Below are positions 54,586-64,000 of a stretch of 64,000 nucleotides of DNA, piece after piece. The stretch comes from Symbiodinium natans. Lineage: Eukaryota; Sar; Dinophyceae; Suessiales; Symbiodiniaceae. Position 1 is the stretch's first letter; the number at the start of each line of letters is the position of its first letter. The stretch covers positions 514,811-578,810 of the forward strand of contig CAJNDS010001291.1 in NCBI GenBank assembly GCA_905221605.1. Reading direction: 5' to 3'. Made by a program: the position numbers and the translations under genes. The notes under the pieces were generated by a model. The model saw only the letters and a list, made by a program, of their open reading frames with translations, was not told the DNA's origin and did not search any database.

Positions 54586-57500
54586 GGAAGTCTTGTGGGT
54601 GCAGATGGGACAACAAGTCAAGTTCTAGTGCTTCGCGGGCGTAGAACGAGGAGCGTAGAACGAAGGGCACGGAACATGGGCCAAGCTAACCGGCAAGAGG
54701 CTCGCATTCACACCGAAAACAGACAAGCCATCCCTGTCTTGGGATCTTGGGAACACAAACGAGCCGCCTGCGTGTAAGGACACCTGGATGCACCGCAGCC
54801 CACTTGTAGAGAAGGGCTCCGTGCTGGTCGCCAAACCTGGCTTTTGGTCGCTGGAGTGCCCTTGCTTTCACAAGGTGCGCGGTTGTCATGTGCAGGCGCA
54901 ATTAGGGAGCAAGCTCGTGCAGAAGGTTCAAGTGCGGACAGCTTAGCCAGCCTCTGGCAGGCGTGCATGTTGAAAAGGCTGTTGAAAGGTCCTGTGTGTA
55001 CTTTGAGCTGGTACGGTCTTTTGATGCGTGCTGGGAGACTTGATGTTTTTGCAAAATCGTGCCCAGAAACTCTGCCATGCCATGCGAGGCGGTCATTCTC
55101 ATCACAGAGCACGGAGATGACTATGACATGGGCTCCTTAGCTCTTGGTACTCGTGTCTTGCTGACGACGAGTTGTAGCGAGTGCATTCACTGTGGCCGCA
55201 TGCATTGCGCACGCCCAAATCTCCAGAACTCCTGGTACGCGGATATCCTCATATAGGTTGTCCCCGAGGCACACTGTTTGTTCTCCGCTGTGTTGTGCTT
55301 CAGATGCTCAGGCTTCGTCTTGAATCGCCCCACCACGCGGGTAGAAACCTTTGGCCGGTTGGAGTTCACCGTTTGGTATGGTGGGCCTTGCCAGGGCCTA
55401 GACCATGACGAGAGCATCTCGGCAGTCCAATAACAGACAATCTCACTGTTCTTGAGGAGCAAGTTCAGCAGGAAAGCATGGGAACGAAAGCCTATTTAGA
55501 AAACAACTCTACGCTTTCGTGCGCTGCGTAGCTTTGAGGGGGTTGCGACGACACTGCTTCCGGGCTTCCGGAGAAAACCATGTCCCCTGTGTCCCCTGAC
55601 ATGTGCATGCATGGCCGATTCGCATTCTCCAGCAGTGCCGACACTCCCTTGATGCCAGTCTGGTCCTTTGTGTGAAGGGCCCCGTTTCGCACAAGAGGCA
55701 GCCAGTGGAAGTTTTGCCTCCACATGCGGCCAGACATCCCCGGGGCGGAGCCCGTCGCTCAGGCAGGGCCAATGTCTGTTGGTTCCAGATTCAGAGCCTA
55801 CGATACTTGCTTCTTATTCTCTGGAACACGAGGGGTCTTAAGCCAAAAACATGGTTTGCCGACATGGCCGCATCTTCTTGCTCCTGGCTGGTTTTGATGC
55901 ACGTCAGTAACACGATGTGACATGATCGCCTTCTCGAATCGGTCGAAAAATTCGTTTGGCCTCCTTCTCTCACAGGGCATTTACATGAGCGAGCCCTGGG
56001 CTGCCGCCGGATACATCCTGGAGTCGGGTGGCGAGGTGGCCGTGCTTGAGGTGTTGCAGATGTTCTTTCTGCGTTGGCATTGTTGTTGTCGCGTCACGAT
56101 GCAGTCCAGGGATGCGGGCAAAGTGGAGAAGCAACTCCTCATATAAGTATTGGCGCAGTACGGCATAGGGATTCAACAGTGCAGCCTATCGTGTAGCATA
56201 GTTCTTTCACGGGAACCCAAAAATGAAAGCAATCATTGCTTGCCGGTTCGAACCCCATGGGCTCTCGACCCCAGTCGCACGAATCCTTAAGCTGTTGTAC
56301 CACACTGGACTGCATGGTCAGGCCACGGAAGAAGACTTCATGCTGACACTTGTCTGCTTCATGTTGGGACTTGTATGGATTTTGAGCTGTCCCAGGGTGG
56401 GCAGTCACAGAGACTCACACATTCTCACACATTGTAGTCCCTGCGCCACGGTTGATTTGAGGTTGACTAGACAAGGTCACGGCGCATTCCCGAATCTACA
56501 ACGAATGCTCGTTGGAACAGTGTGCGCAGAGTATTCGCTACGAAACGCCGCCTGCAACTGTGCATTCCATTCATGTGATCGCCATGATTCCTGTACGATT
56601 CCCCCATTCCTCAAGCCAATCGACATTTAGCGCGGGATAATTTTGGGTTCTGGGTTGACAGTACACTGGGAGAGACTGTGAGGCTCGTTGGCCACTGCGG
56701 ATGGGGTCCAGGACAGCTGGAAGCCGAGCTGGCGGAGGCTTGGTCCTGGTGGGTCACTAGCGGTTAAGGGTTTTCTGGTCGTTCTTGGTTTGAAGTATAC
56801 AGGGTTACGAGATGCAGTAGGTCCTCGAGGATCGAGGACGACCGAGAAAGTTTAGCGTTCTGCATTGTGTCCACGTAAGCAAAACCCTGACAAATAAAGA
56901 TTTAGGACAGTCTTGGGAAGCCCAAAACAGTTCCCGACCCCACCCCACCATGGCCATGACAGGGCGACACTTGGTTGCTGGCAGCCGCCGACACGAAGGC
57001 AGGAACCTACACCAGGATGTACAGACTGCAGGTTGCTTCAACACTCACTCTCTAATAAGTTTAAACGGCATTTGTTCATGGATGTCATATGTAAGTAGCT
57101 TGATTGATACGCCCCAATTGGGAACCTCCGGCAGGCTCTCCTGAGCTCTCGCACGCAGAGGGCTCTCCGGTGCTTGGCCTCAGCTTCTCCAGGCTTTCCG
57201 GAGTTTAGGCTTGCGCAGTCCGCGAGGCCCTGCGAGGCCCACATACCAAAAAAGAGTTTGCACATTTCTGGCATCTTGGATAGCTCATACTAGAGGTTTT
57301 TCTAAGTGGCTCCAGCCTGTGTATGATCAAACTGGTTGTTTAAAGCTGATGGCTGTGTGGCGTGTCGGAGGTGGTCTTGTTTCTTTTCCGTGTGTTTGTT
57401 ATCGCTCTTGCTTGTTGTGCTGTTGTGCCATTCGCTGGAAGCAAATATTGGCTCAGCGCTGTGATTGCCTAAGTCGAGGCGAAAGCCTTTCGTCCTTGGC

Positions 57501-58023
57501 AGAGGGCTTCCACTGTGGCGGAGGCGAGGCGAGAGCGCAAACAATCTAGTGCCTACCCTCATGTCACCGGTCTGGGTAGATTTCACTCCGTGAGCGAGTC
57601 CGAAACCCAACGGCCTGGAAGCTGTTGTCATTTTATTGGGCAGTGTTCTGAGCTGATCGACGCGACACGTAGATCAAATTGTAGATCCGAGGTATGCTTT
57701 TGTCTTTGAGTTGTCAGATACCGCCTGTGTTACGTAAGTACCATGGAAGCAGATGCCACCCCGCGAGAAGGCATGCCAAAGCTTTGGGGCTTGGGGAAAT
57801 CTGGAGCCACACGCACCCACGTGAACGCCGCATCACAACCAAGAGCACAACATCCACCGGGCAGCATCGCAGAGAACGGACACAAGGGACTTAAGGGAGT
57901 AACAAGTGGCTGCTGCCGAGCCCAGCCAGGGCAACAACACAGAGACGGCTGGAGGGGAACAAGGACGCAGAAGCTTGCAACAGAGCAAGAACCCTTCCAT
58001 GCCTTCCGCATCAGTTCTAATAC
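54586..58023. other. No recognisable gene
   Basis: Many frames of 60-135 codons occur on both strands (for example 54708-55112 minus and 56223-56630 plus). None has a domain signal. No sizeable repeats were seen. Confidence 0.35.
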
Positions 58024-58488
58024 TTGTATTGTGTTGCGGCCAGGCTATACCATCGCTTAGTGGAGCAAGAAGATGTGCCGGACGGAAAGATCATCGAGAG
58101 GCCTGGCAGCTTGATTCGGGTGTCCAACGTCCTCCCGCAAAACTGGTCTAGAAGTCGCTTTCTTTGTCACCAGAGGCAATTACAATCAATAACACGATCG
58201 TTCCAGACAGCCGCCGGCTTTCTGGGTACAGTGTTCATGTGGGGCGTACATTGTACATGTACACTTTCTTCACTGGGCCTTGATGATTTGGATCCGGGAA
58301 CCCAGGTATGGCGACGATGCGCTGCTGAAGTTTGTGCAAGAGGAACTCGACGCTGCACCTCAACCACCGACAGCAAGGACTTGGGCGACTTTGGGGTCAA
58401 TGCTTGTGCGCACAAGTCCCTGGCCCTGTCCCTGCTTGAGCCTCGCTGCCACATGCACGGTTCTGCGCATCTAAAGCCTTCATTGTAG
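58024..58488 (+). CDS. Candidate coding frame, 154 codons, unknown
   Basis: The first half (to about 58230) is a mixed, soluble-looking peptide with Val/Arg/Leu/Gln. The second half is Cys-rich and less convincing. A frame change or splice may lie between the two. Unknown protein. Confidence 0.22.
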   Translation: MYCVAARLYHRLVEQEDVPDGKIIERPGSLIRVSNVLPQNWSRSRFLCHQRQLQSITRSFQTAAGFLGTVFMWGVHCTCTLSSLGLDDLDPGTQVWRRCAAEVCARGTRRCTSTTDSKDLGDFGVNACAHKSLALSLLEPRCHMHGSAHLKPSL

Positions 58489-59100
58489 CTTTGTCAGTGA
58501 CGACATGACACAAGACAAAAGACGTGAAATGTTGTCACAAAGACCGATGTGGGTTTTGCGACACACAGACTGACTTTGAGCATTCACTTCCTGTTGGGCC
58601 GAAGCCCACCTACGATCAAACTTAAGACGGGAATTGGAGTAGTTTTCAACTAGCAAACAGCGCACCTCCCTTCCACAAGGATACTCGAGATCAGAACCTC
58701 TTATGTGTTGCTCGATATCCGTAATGCATCTGTCCAAAACCATGACAAGGCAAAGGCTTCCGGAGGAATCGCTGGAAGCCACCTGCTTTAGAGAGCCTTC
58801 GTCCAGCCCGGGGCTCTGTGGGAAGCTCTGGAAGCCTTTCAAACACCTTTCCCCTTGCGATTTGCCAGTGTCTTCAAGCCTTGGGCCGAGCCTCCTCAGA
58901 GGAGGCAGAAGGAGAAGAGCGACAAGCAGGCATTCTTCAGGGACTTCCTTGGCCGGGACACCGACGAAGCGAAGAACACGAAGAGCATCGCGAAGCAGGC
59001 CAGCGGGATCGCTCAGGGTCAATATCCTGTGAATTTGGTCGGTGTGTGATGTATATGGCTTCAACACAGGATGGATAGCCGCTGTAATAAAGGATGGCAA
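58480..59100 (-). CDS. Candidate minus-strand frame, 206 codons
   Basis: This is a long frame rich in Leu, Ser and Arg, with no recognised domain. On the plus strand the frame 58855-59049 reads as a charged Lys/Arg/Gln/Asp helix and competes for the same bases. Chance frames of this length are expected at about 0.4 per window. Confidence 0.2.
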   Translation of the reverse strand: MPSFITAAIHPVLKPYTSHTDQIHRILTLSDPAGLLRDALRVLRFVGVPAKEVPEECLLVALLLLPPLRRLGPRLEDTGKSQGERCLKGFQSFPQSPGLDEGSLKQVASSDSSGSLCLVMVLDRCITDIEQHIRGSDLEYPCGREVRCLLVENYSNSRLKFDRRWASAQQEVNAQSQSVCRKTHIGLCDNISRLLSCVMSSLTKLQ

Positions 59101-59871
59101 TCCGTAAGATTGAAGTTAGCTTAGCAGCTCCGTGGGTGCATTGGGTGGTTGTTTCCAACACTTTGACTTCTGAATGTACCTTTCGTGGCATTTGGCATAG
59201 CATGCACGGCAAAATCAACAATGGACAAGTACTGTCGCAGCACTGTGGATTTTGCATGAGGTCCTCACGGGCGGGGGAGTGGAGGTTCACAGTGCATCAC
59301 CACGTCTGAAAGCCATGAAAGCCATAAGGAATCAATAAGGAAGCCAGATCCACCTCGATACAAATCTCGAATTACACGTTCTTGCATTGACAAGCATTGC
59401 CCATGCGTGGGACCTCCTTTCATCGCGCGCTTCTCTCCCCCCTTGAACTTGAGTCCTAGAACGAGAAGACCGAAGATGCAACATCACAAAGGCCATCTCG
59501 ACACACTTACAACCACCGCAGCTAGGTACTGAGCCTCATGGCATCAGCACCGGCGCCTCACGTGGCGGAGAATGGCTGTGAAGCTTTAAGGAACTTGGTG
59601 GTTGACGAGGAGACAAGGCGCCCGTGCACTTAAATCGAAGGTCCGTTTAGTAGTCGGTGATTTTTCATAAACATATGACTTGAAGACTGCGTGTTCTGAG
59701 GCTGGCCAGTTGGGCACTGTCGATGGGTTGACTGCCCATGGCTACCTTCATGTCGGTGTTTCGATGAAAGCGAGCAGGTAGTGTAACTTCCAACTTCGCT
59801 AGGTCAGAACGGCGCGGACGATCCTGAAGCCAAGCGACCTTGCCAGCCATGTGCGAGCGTGAGCATCGAAA

Positions 59872-60183
59872 GTGGAACGCGTGCGACCCGAAGCAGCGCG
59901 CTTCTTGTTTGGCGGGCCAGCGAAAGGATTTCCATTCACCCTAGTTGCCATACCGTCCTCACGAGGAGACTTGTCAGAATGGTGCCGAGAATTTACATCT
60001 CCGCACGGGCGCATTCTGGAGTCAGTGGCTTTCAGGCTTTGGCCAGGTTGCATCGGCTTTGAAAGCGGCACACGCGCTCCTCTGCAAGAACATGTGTTTC
60101 AACCCCGGATTGTTCAACTCCGAAAACCCGAATGGAGCAGGCACGTGATCACCAGAGCCCAATGTCGATCGAGAGATCCATGA
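59872..60183 (+). CDS. Candidate coding frame, 103 codons, unknown
   Basis: This ATG frame starts Arg/Glu/Ala-rich and continues as a Gly/Phe/Pro-rich, soluble-looking sequence. No domain is recognised. A minus-strand frame (59799-60071) overlaps. Confidence 0.2.
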   Translation: MERVRPEAARFLFGGPAKGFPFTLVAIPSSRGDLSEWCREFTSPHGRILESVAFRLWPGCIGFESGTRAPLQEHVFQPRIVQLRKPEWSRHVITRAQCRSRDP

Positions 60184-61051
60184 AACACGGCACGCGTGCA
60201 GGTCTTTGGTCGCAGGATTGGGGGCAATTGACATGGTCATGGACGCGCCTGGGTCATATCAAATCAATTTCAGCCATGAATGTAACAAGAAGTACGTGGC
60301 TTGAATGCCGCGACGGTAGCACCAAAACCCTATGGAAGAGGTAGCCATGACAAGAGGCCGTTTGACAAGGACTCTATAAACCAATAGTATCTTACGTGGC
60401 AGATGTCGCTGCGTAACTCAGAAACTCGGCCAGCCTACCCCGCAGAACCGACACGAGCCAACCCTGTTTCATACGAAGAAAACTTGGATGCAGGGTCTAA
60501 GTGTTTTGACCACTACTCCACCCGCATGCAGTCGCAGAATTCTGTTGTCATGTAGGCGGAGCCTTCCAGAACATAGAAGCTTTGAGAACAGCTGAGCTGC
60601 TGAAGCCAGACGCAGAGTTTATCACACCATGCGCTTAGAGCAAAAAGGCTCAGGGAGAATTGGCCCTAAAGCTTAAGTGCTTGGCATATGGTTTTTTGTG
60701 ACGAGAATCAGGACTTCTAGCTTGAAGGTCGCAGCTGAAAGTTCAGCCTGGCTCGCGTAATCTCAACGCTTCGGCCTTAAGGTGATGGAGGGCCACATCG
60801 GCTCCTCTGGTGTCCAAGGCCGAGGGTGGCGAGAAACTCCTATAGACTAGCAAGACACACTGAAGAAGAAGCCTTCTATGTCTCTGGTTGAGGGAGATGG
60901 TGTATAAAACTTGGGGCAGGGCTGCAAGGGAGCCCTGCCTCTTCAATTCAATCTTCTTCCCGTCGGCACTCCTGGTTTCCGGGAACCGGGGGCTCCTGTG
61001 CTCAGCTTTGCCAGGCATCTTTGGAGTGCAGGGATTGCCGAGTACAGACGC

Positions 61052-61813
61052 TCATGATGAGATGAGTTTCAAGAAGCGAGAAAGCGATTGATGATTCGTG
61101 AGCCCGTCAACGGCAACATGACGCTGCCAGGTTGCTTCAACACTCCTGTTCTCCCAGTAATGTGCAACAGCAGAATCGACAAAGAGGCTCCAAGAGGAAC
61201 TGGGCATTAGCCTGCTTGAAGGCCATTGTGCCGGCACGTTGACCCACCTCGCTGCGGGGCTTACAGAGCGCGAGGCCCGCTGTGAGAAAAGTGTTCGGCA
61301 CCGCATGGACCACATATTCATTAAATGATCTGTTCCACACACATTTGCTTCGAGAGCTTGCTTAAGTGTGTGGATGTCGGACCGTGCACAGCCACAGGGA
61401 TCTTGTACAGTCTCGCGCCGCACGGTCAAAGATCTAGTTGACCGAAGCCCATGCAACGCACCATACGATCTGTTGTGTTCCTTCAAGAGATGCGTCCTTC
61501 CCCGCCTTTCCAGGCCATCTTCCGTCGAGGCGGCGCAGAGCTGGCACCTCTTCTGAGACCCTACACAAGCTACAAGCTCAACAAGATCTGGATCTCTTTT
61601 GGCCCTACGATCCATTAGGATAGAACTTGAATAATCCATATAATGCTTAACATATCCCCAAAAGTCGGTGTCGTCAGGCGGGTTTTTTCTCAGGTCTTGT
61701 GGCCGGAAATCTGGGTTCTCTCTGCGGTCTTGTGGCCGGAAATCTGGGTTCTGTCTGCGGTCTTGTGGCCGGAAATCTGGGTTCTGTCTAAGTAGAATCT
61801 TGGATCTACTCAT
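61052..61813 (-). CDS. 253-codon frame with three 11-residue repeats at its N-terminus
   Basis: This is the longest non-repetitive frame outside the retroelement. The N-terminus has three tandem copies of an NPDFRPQDR-type 11-residue unit from a 33-bp DNA repeat (61693-61791). The remainder is mixed, with a Cys cluster near residue 95 and no recognised domain. By length a chance occurrence is unlikely (rough expectation 0.03), though the tandem repeat lengthens the frame artificially. The left 31-bp inverted repeat (61626-61656) lies inside it. The frame could belong to a small inserted element. Confidence 0.35.
   Translation of the reverse strand: MSRSKILLRQNPDFRPQDRRQNPDFRPQDRRENPDFRPQDLRKNPPDDTDFWGYVKHYMDYSSSILMDRRAKRDPDLVELVACVGSQKRCQLCAASTEDGLERRGRTHLLKEHNRSYGALHGLRSTRSLTVRRETVQDPCGCARSDIHTLKQALEANVCGTDHLMNMWSMRCRTLFSQRASRSVSPAARWVNVPAQWPSSRLMPSSSWSLFVDSAVAHYWENRSVEATWQRHVAVDGLTNHQSLSRFLKLISS
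61626..61656 (+). repeat. 31-bp inverted repeat, left copy
   Basis: It is the perfect reverse complement of 62985-63015. The pair encloses about 1.33 kb, and weaker similarity continues on the outer side. It may be the terminal or subterminal inverted repeat of a small non-autonomous element, or an inverted duplication. No target-site duplication was found. Confidence 0.9.
61693..61791. repeat. 33-bp tandem repeat, three copies
   Basis: Units start at 61693, 61726 and 61759, each beginning GGTCTTGTGGCCGGAAATCT, with only one or two differences. A partial fourth unit lies at about 61812-61842. The 33-bp length keeps the minus-strand frame open. Confidence 0.95.
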
Positions 61814-62062
61814 CTGAAATCTGGGATTTGTCTGCGGTTTATTACATTAAAAACTTGGTTCAGATCGCTGAAAACCAGGACCCGCCCTGCAAGTTTCGGG
61901 GCTTGACCTTGTCATGAATCCTGAGAAATCTTGGACTTGCTCCTAGAAATATTGGGCTTACTCAAGCCTCGTGAAGATTGTTATCGAAACTGTTTCCTGT
62001 TTTGTTCTCGATGGAGGCCAGTCTGGCGGACACAACTGCTTGACTTAACGATGCTGCTCGCA

Positions 62063-62381
62063 TCTGACTCTCCCTCCAGCCCCTCCAGCCCCTCCAGCCC
62101 CCTGCAGCCGCCTGCAGCCCCCTCCAGCCTCCAGCTCCATCCAGCCCCTCCAGCCCGCAACCCTCCAGCCCCTCCAGCAGCCCCTCCACCCCTCCAGCCC
62201 CTCCAGCCCCTCCACCCCCCCCCACCCCCCCCCCACCCCCCCCCCCCCCCCCCCCACCCCCCCCCCCACCCCCCCCCCCCCCACCCCCCCGCCACCCCCC
62301 CCGCCACCCCCCCCCCACCGGTCAGGCGGTGGCCGTTCAGGCAAGGAACGTGCGATGGGGGGGGTTGGGGGGGGGGGGGGT
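62063..62381. repeat. (CCCCTCCAG)n, poly-C with scattered A, then poly-G
   Basis: A 9-bp CCCCTCCAG array with variants (62070-62215) changes into almost pure C with single A's (to about 62320). After a short gap, a G-run follows (62356-62381). The C and G tracts can pair with each other. A T-run at about 62422-62437 follows. Gly- or Pro-rich frames here are artefacts. Confidence 0.9.
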
Positions 62382-62758
62382 GGGCAAGGGGCCCATGTTT
62401 TCGTGTCAGAAACTAGTCGAGTTTTTTTTTTTTTTTTCGTGGTGTTTGGTTGCCACTTACAACTTACAACCTAGGCATGGGCGCGCGCGCCAGGATCTTT
62501 CACGAAGAGACACCGCCTGTATATGTTTCGGAAAAGTTGAGGAGGGTGTTTTCAATCCTACGGCGCATGGATCTTGCTTCAGGGGCACTGCGTTCTTCCA
62601 TGATTTTTTTCAACTCCGATGAAAACTTCTACCCGTGACCGACGCTTCATGGACGTGTCCAGAAGTTTTTGTCGCTCTAGAAGGAGCTAGGCTACACCTG
62701 GTTGCACAATAGCGCGACCCACAATTTCTTGTATATGACACTGACTTCCTCAGCGCCA

Positions 62759-62846
62759 GCCGAGGCCATGTTTCTTACGACCAATCCCGACTCACGATGC
62801 CTCAAGACCAAACATGACCCTCCCCAGGCCCCAACCCAGATGTGTT
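62759..62846 (+). repeat. Diverged 86-bp direct repeat, copy 1
   Basis: This stretch matches 62878-62964 with about ten differences. Shared words include CCTCAAGACCAAACATGACC and GACCAATCCCGACT. The copies are about 119 bp apart start to start. Both sit within the interval bounded by the 31-bp inverted repeats. Confidence 0.85.
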
Positions 62847-62877
62847 TTTTCTACTAGGTTTGCTTCGCAAAACGCAA

Positions 62878-62964
62878 GCCGAGACCATATTTTTAAAGAC
62901 CAATCCCGACTTCGGACGCCTCAAGACCAAACATGACCCTTCCCAGACCCCAACCCATATATGA
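62878..62964 (+). repeat. Diverged 86-bp direct repeat, copy 2
   Basis: This is the partner of 62759-62846, ending 20 bp before the right 31-bp inverted repeat. Confidence 0.85.
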
Positions 62965-62984
62965 TTTTCCATGAAAACCCAAAA

Positions 62985-63015
62985 GATATGTTAAGCATTA
63001 TATGGATTATTCAAG
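62985..63015 (-). repeat. 31-bp inverted repeat, right copy
   Basis: It is the perfect reverse complement of 61626-61656. Confidence 0.9.
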
Positions 63016-63144
63016 ATAGAACCAATAGGGCTGAGTAAAGGTAGCATGGAGAGAAAACGTTGAGAGTTGCATCGAGATTCCATTATCAGTAAATCTTTGG
63101 TGGTTGAGTAATTTGCGCTACAATTCAGTCTGATATTCTTTCAA

Positions 63145-63465
63145 TTGGATCTCCAAGTGGATCACGCAAGTAATGTAGAAGCCTGTACAATGGGGGTTTC
63201 AATGGAAGAGCTAAGGTGGTCAAAGCCATGCATCAGCACAGAGGCGTTCCGCTGGTCCAATACAAGGCTGGCTCCGACTCACTTGCAGGGATGCCGCAGG
63301 ATGCTGCGTTCTGGCATCACAATGTTGTGGACTAACCCCAAGAGTATGCTAAAGGGAAGGAACGTTTGGGAAAGACGTGGCACTCCTCGCCTGGGGGAAG
63401 TGGCGAGTCTCGCTTCGGCTCACGCCTGCTCGCTTCTGTCCGCCATGCGGCGTGTCGGACTCTAA
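63145..63465 (+). CDS. Candidate coding frame, 106 codons, unknown
   Basis: The frame opens at TTG and is rich in Arg, Ser, Met and Trp. No domain is recognised. It overlaps a minus-strand frame at 63349-63714. Confidence 0.18.
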   Translation: MDLQVDHASNVEACTMGVSMEELRWSKPCISTEAFRWSNTRLAPTHLQGCRRMLRSGITMLWTNPKSMLKGRNVWERRGTPRLGEVASLASAHACSLLSAMRRVGL

Positions 63466-63756
63466 ACAGCATCCATGACTGCATGTGCTTCGCTCTTTCA
63501 GATCTGCGTCATCCACATTTTTATTCGGCAACAGAATCACGAATACCGTTAAAGGATCAAAAAAGGTACCCACAAAGCAAGGACGAGAGAGTGAGGGTAT
63601 TGCGACACTGGATGCCTGAGCAACAGGGGACGCGACTGTGAGGGGGGAACCCACTCCTGACCCGTTTACGGAGCAGAAAGAACGCAGCCAAAACAGAAAT
63701 GAAGAAAGAGCCAAGTGGAAGGAAGCAATGAAATTAATCCGAGCATCTGTTTAATT

Positions 63757-63788
63757 GGGGGGGGGGGGGGCCCCCCCCCCCCCCCCCC
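63757..63788. repeat. G14C18 homopolymer palindrome
   Basis: Fourteen G's are followed directly by eighteen C's, a perfect self-complementary block. It may be real simple sequence, or an artefact where reads of opposite strand were joined or a homopolymer was mis-called. The window ends in another C-run (63991-64000). Confidence 0.9.
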
Positions 63789-63849
63789 ACAATAAGGAAT
63801 GCAGGGTTCCGCAATAGTGGGACCATGGCCCTGTATTGATTCTCTATTA

Positions 63850-63950
63850 AAAACAACAAGAATGTATTGAAAACAATAGGAATGTATAGAATGACTATTA
63901 AAACTGAATAACAAAGTATTGACTCTATAAAAACAATAGGAATGTACTGG
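63850..63950 (+). repeat. AACAATAGGAATGTA short repeats
   Basis: Three imperfect copies of a roughly 20-bp A-rich unit occur near 63850, 63869 and 63929, in an AT-rich stretch. Confidence 0.7.
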
Positions 63951-64000
63951 AAAAAAGCTTTCCGAAAGGCTGAGTTTCAAAATTTTGCAACCCCCCCCCC

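Noticed and set aside
56240-56275. tRNA T-loop-like GGTTCGAACCCC
   Set aside because: The flanking bases do not form a T stem, acceptor stem or anticodon arm.
61931-62416. Pro-rich 161-codon plus frame and Gly-rich minus frames
   Set aside because: They are translations of the CCCCTCCAG and poly-C tract. No non-repetitive coding sequence supports them.

Overview
The window reads as eukaryotic nuclear DNA, most likely from a dinoflagellate (Suessiales/Symbiodiniaceae-like or a relative). Four things point that way. There is one long retroelement whose reverse transcriptase and methyltransferase-like region resemble, from memory, proteins repeated through dinoflagellate genomes. The rest shows no operons or dense bacterial-type genes. 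Simple-sequence and minisatellite DNA is abundant. One block contains degenerate CCCTAAA (TTTAGGG-type) repeats. The assignment to eukaryotes is strong; the assignment to dinoflagellates is an inference.

Region 1 (1-5862) is the right-hand part of a retroelement whose left end lies outside the window. It has a leader, a 402-residue Gag-like ORF ending in a CCCH zinc finger and a zinc-knuckle-like motif, and a large Pol-like frame. Pol follows Gag in the same frame, separated only by one TGA, and it has no ATG before its first conserved motif. Pol contains in order a C5-DNA-methyltransferase-like domain, a reverse transcriptase (YADD) and an RNase H-like domain. I see no integrase, protease or tyrosine recombinase. 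After Pol come two identical 250-bp direct repeats around a 447-bp spacer, each beginning with a 21-nt perfect hairpin. The whole element is strongly enriched for the tetranucleotide GCTA on the coding strand only (about 1 per 33-40 bp, against about 1 per 300 bp just outside). This holds in leader, genes and tail and in all codon phases, and it stops at 5862. It is the most unusual signal in the window.

Region 2 (5863-10290) has several short plus-strand coding-like stretches, some broken by frame changes, and a Lys/Ala/Glu-rich block that ends at a good splice donor. I could not identify the proteins.

Region 3 (10290-16145) is dominated by repeats: a 1-kb alternating GT/GC and TGTATTGTG array, G-rich heptad arrays, a degenerate telomere-like block, a (CA)n tract and a 600-bp CTCTGACC minisatellite.

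Region 4 (16150-61000) is low-density DNA. It holds many short open frames, most of the better-looking ones on the plus strand. Individually they are near random expectation for this length, so they are given as low-confidence candidate exons. One exception is a base-compositionally distinct island at 41.95-42.31 kb with a minus-strand Cys/His/Lys-rich frame.

Region 5 (61.0-64.0 kb) has a 253-residue minus-strand ORF with three 11-residue repeats, a pair of perfect 31-bp inverted repeats 1.3 kb apart, a poly-C/poly-G tract pair, a diverged 86-bp duplication and a G14C18 palindrome. No tRNA, rRNA or CRISPR was found.
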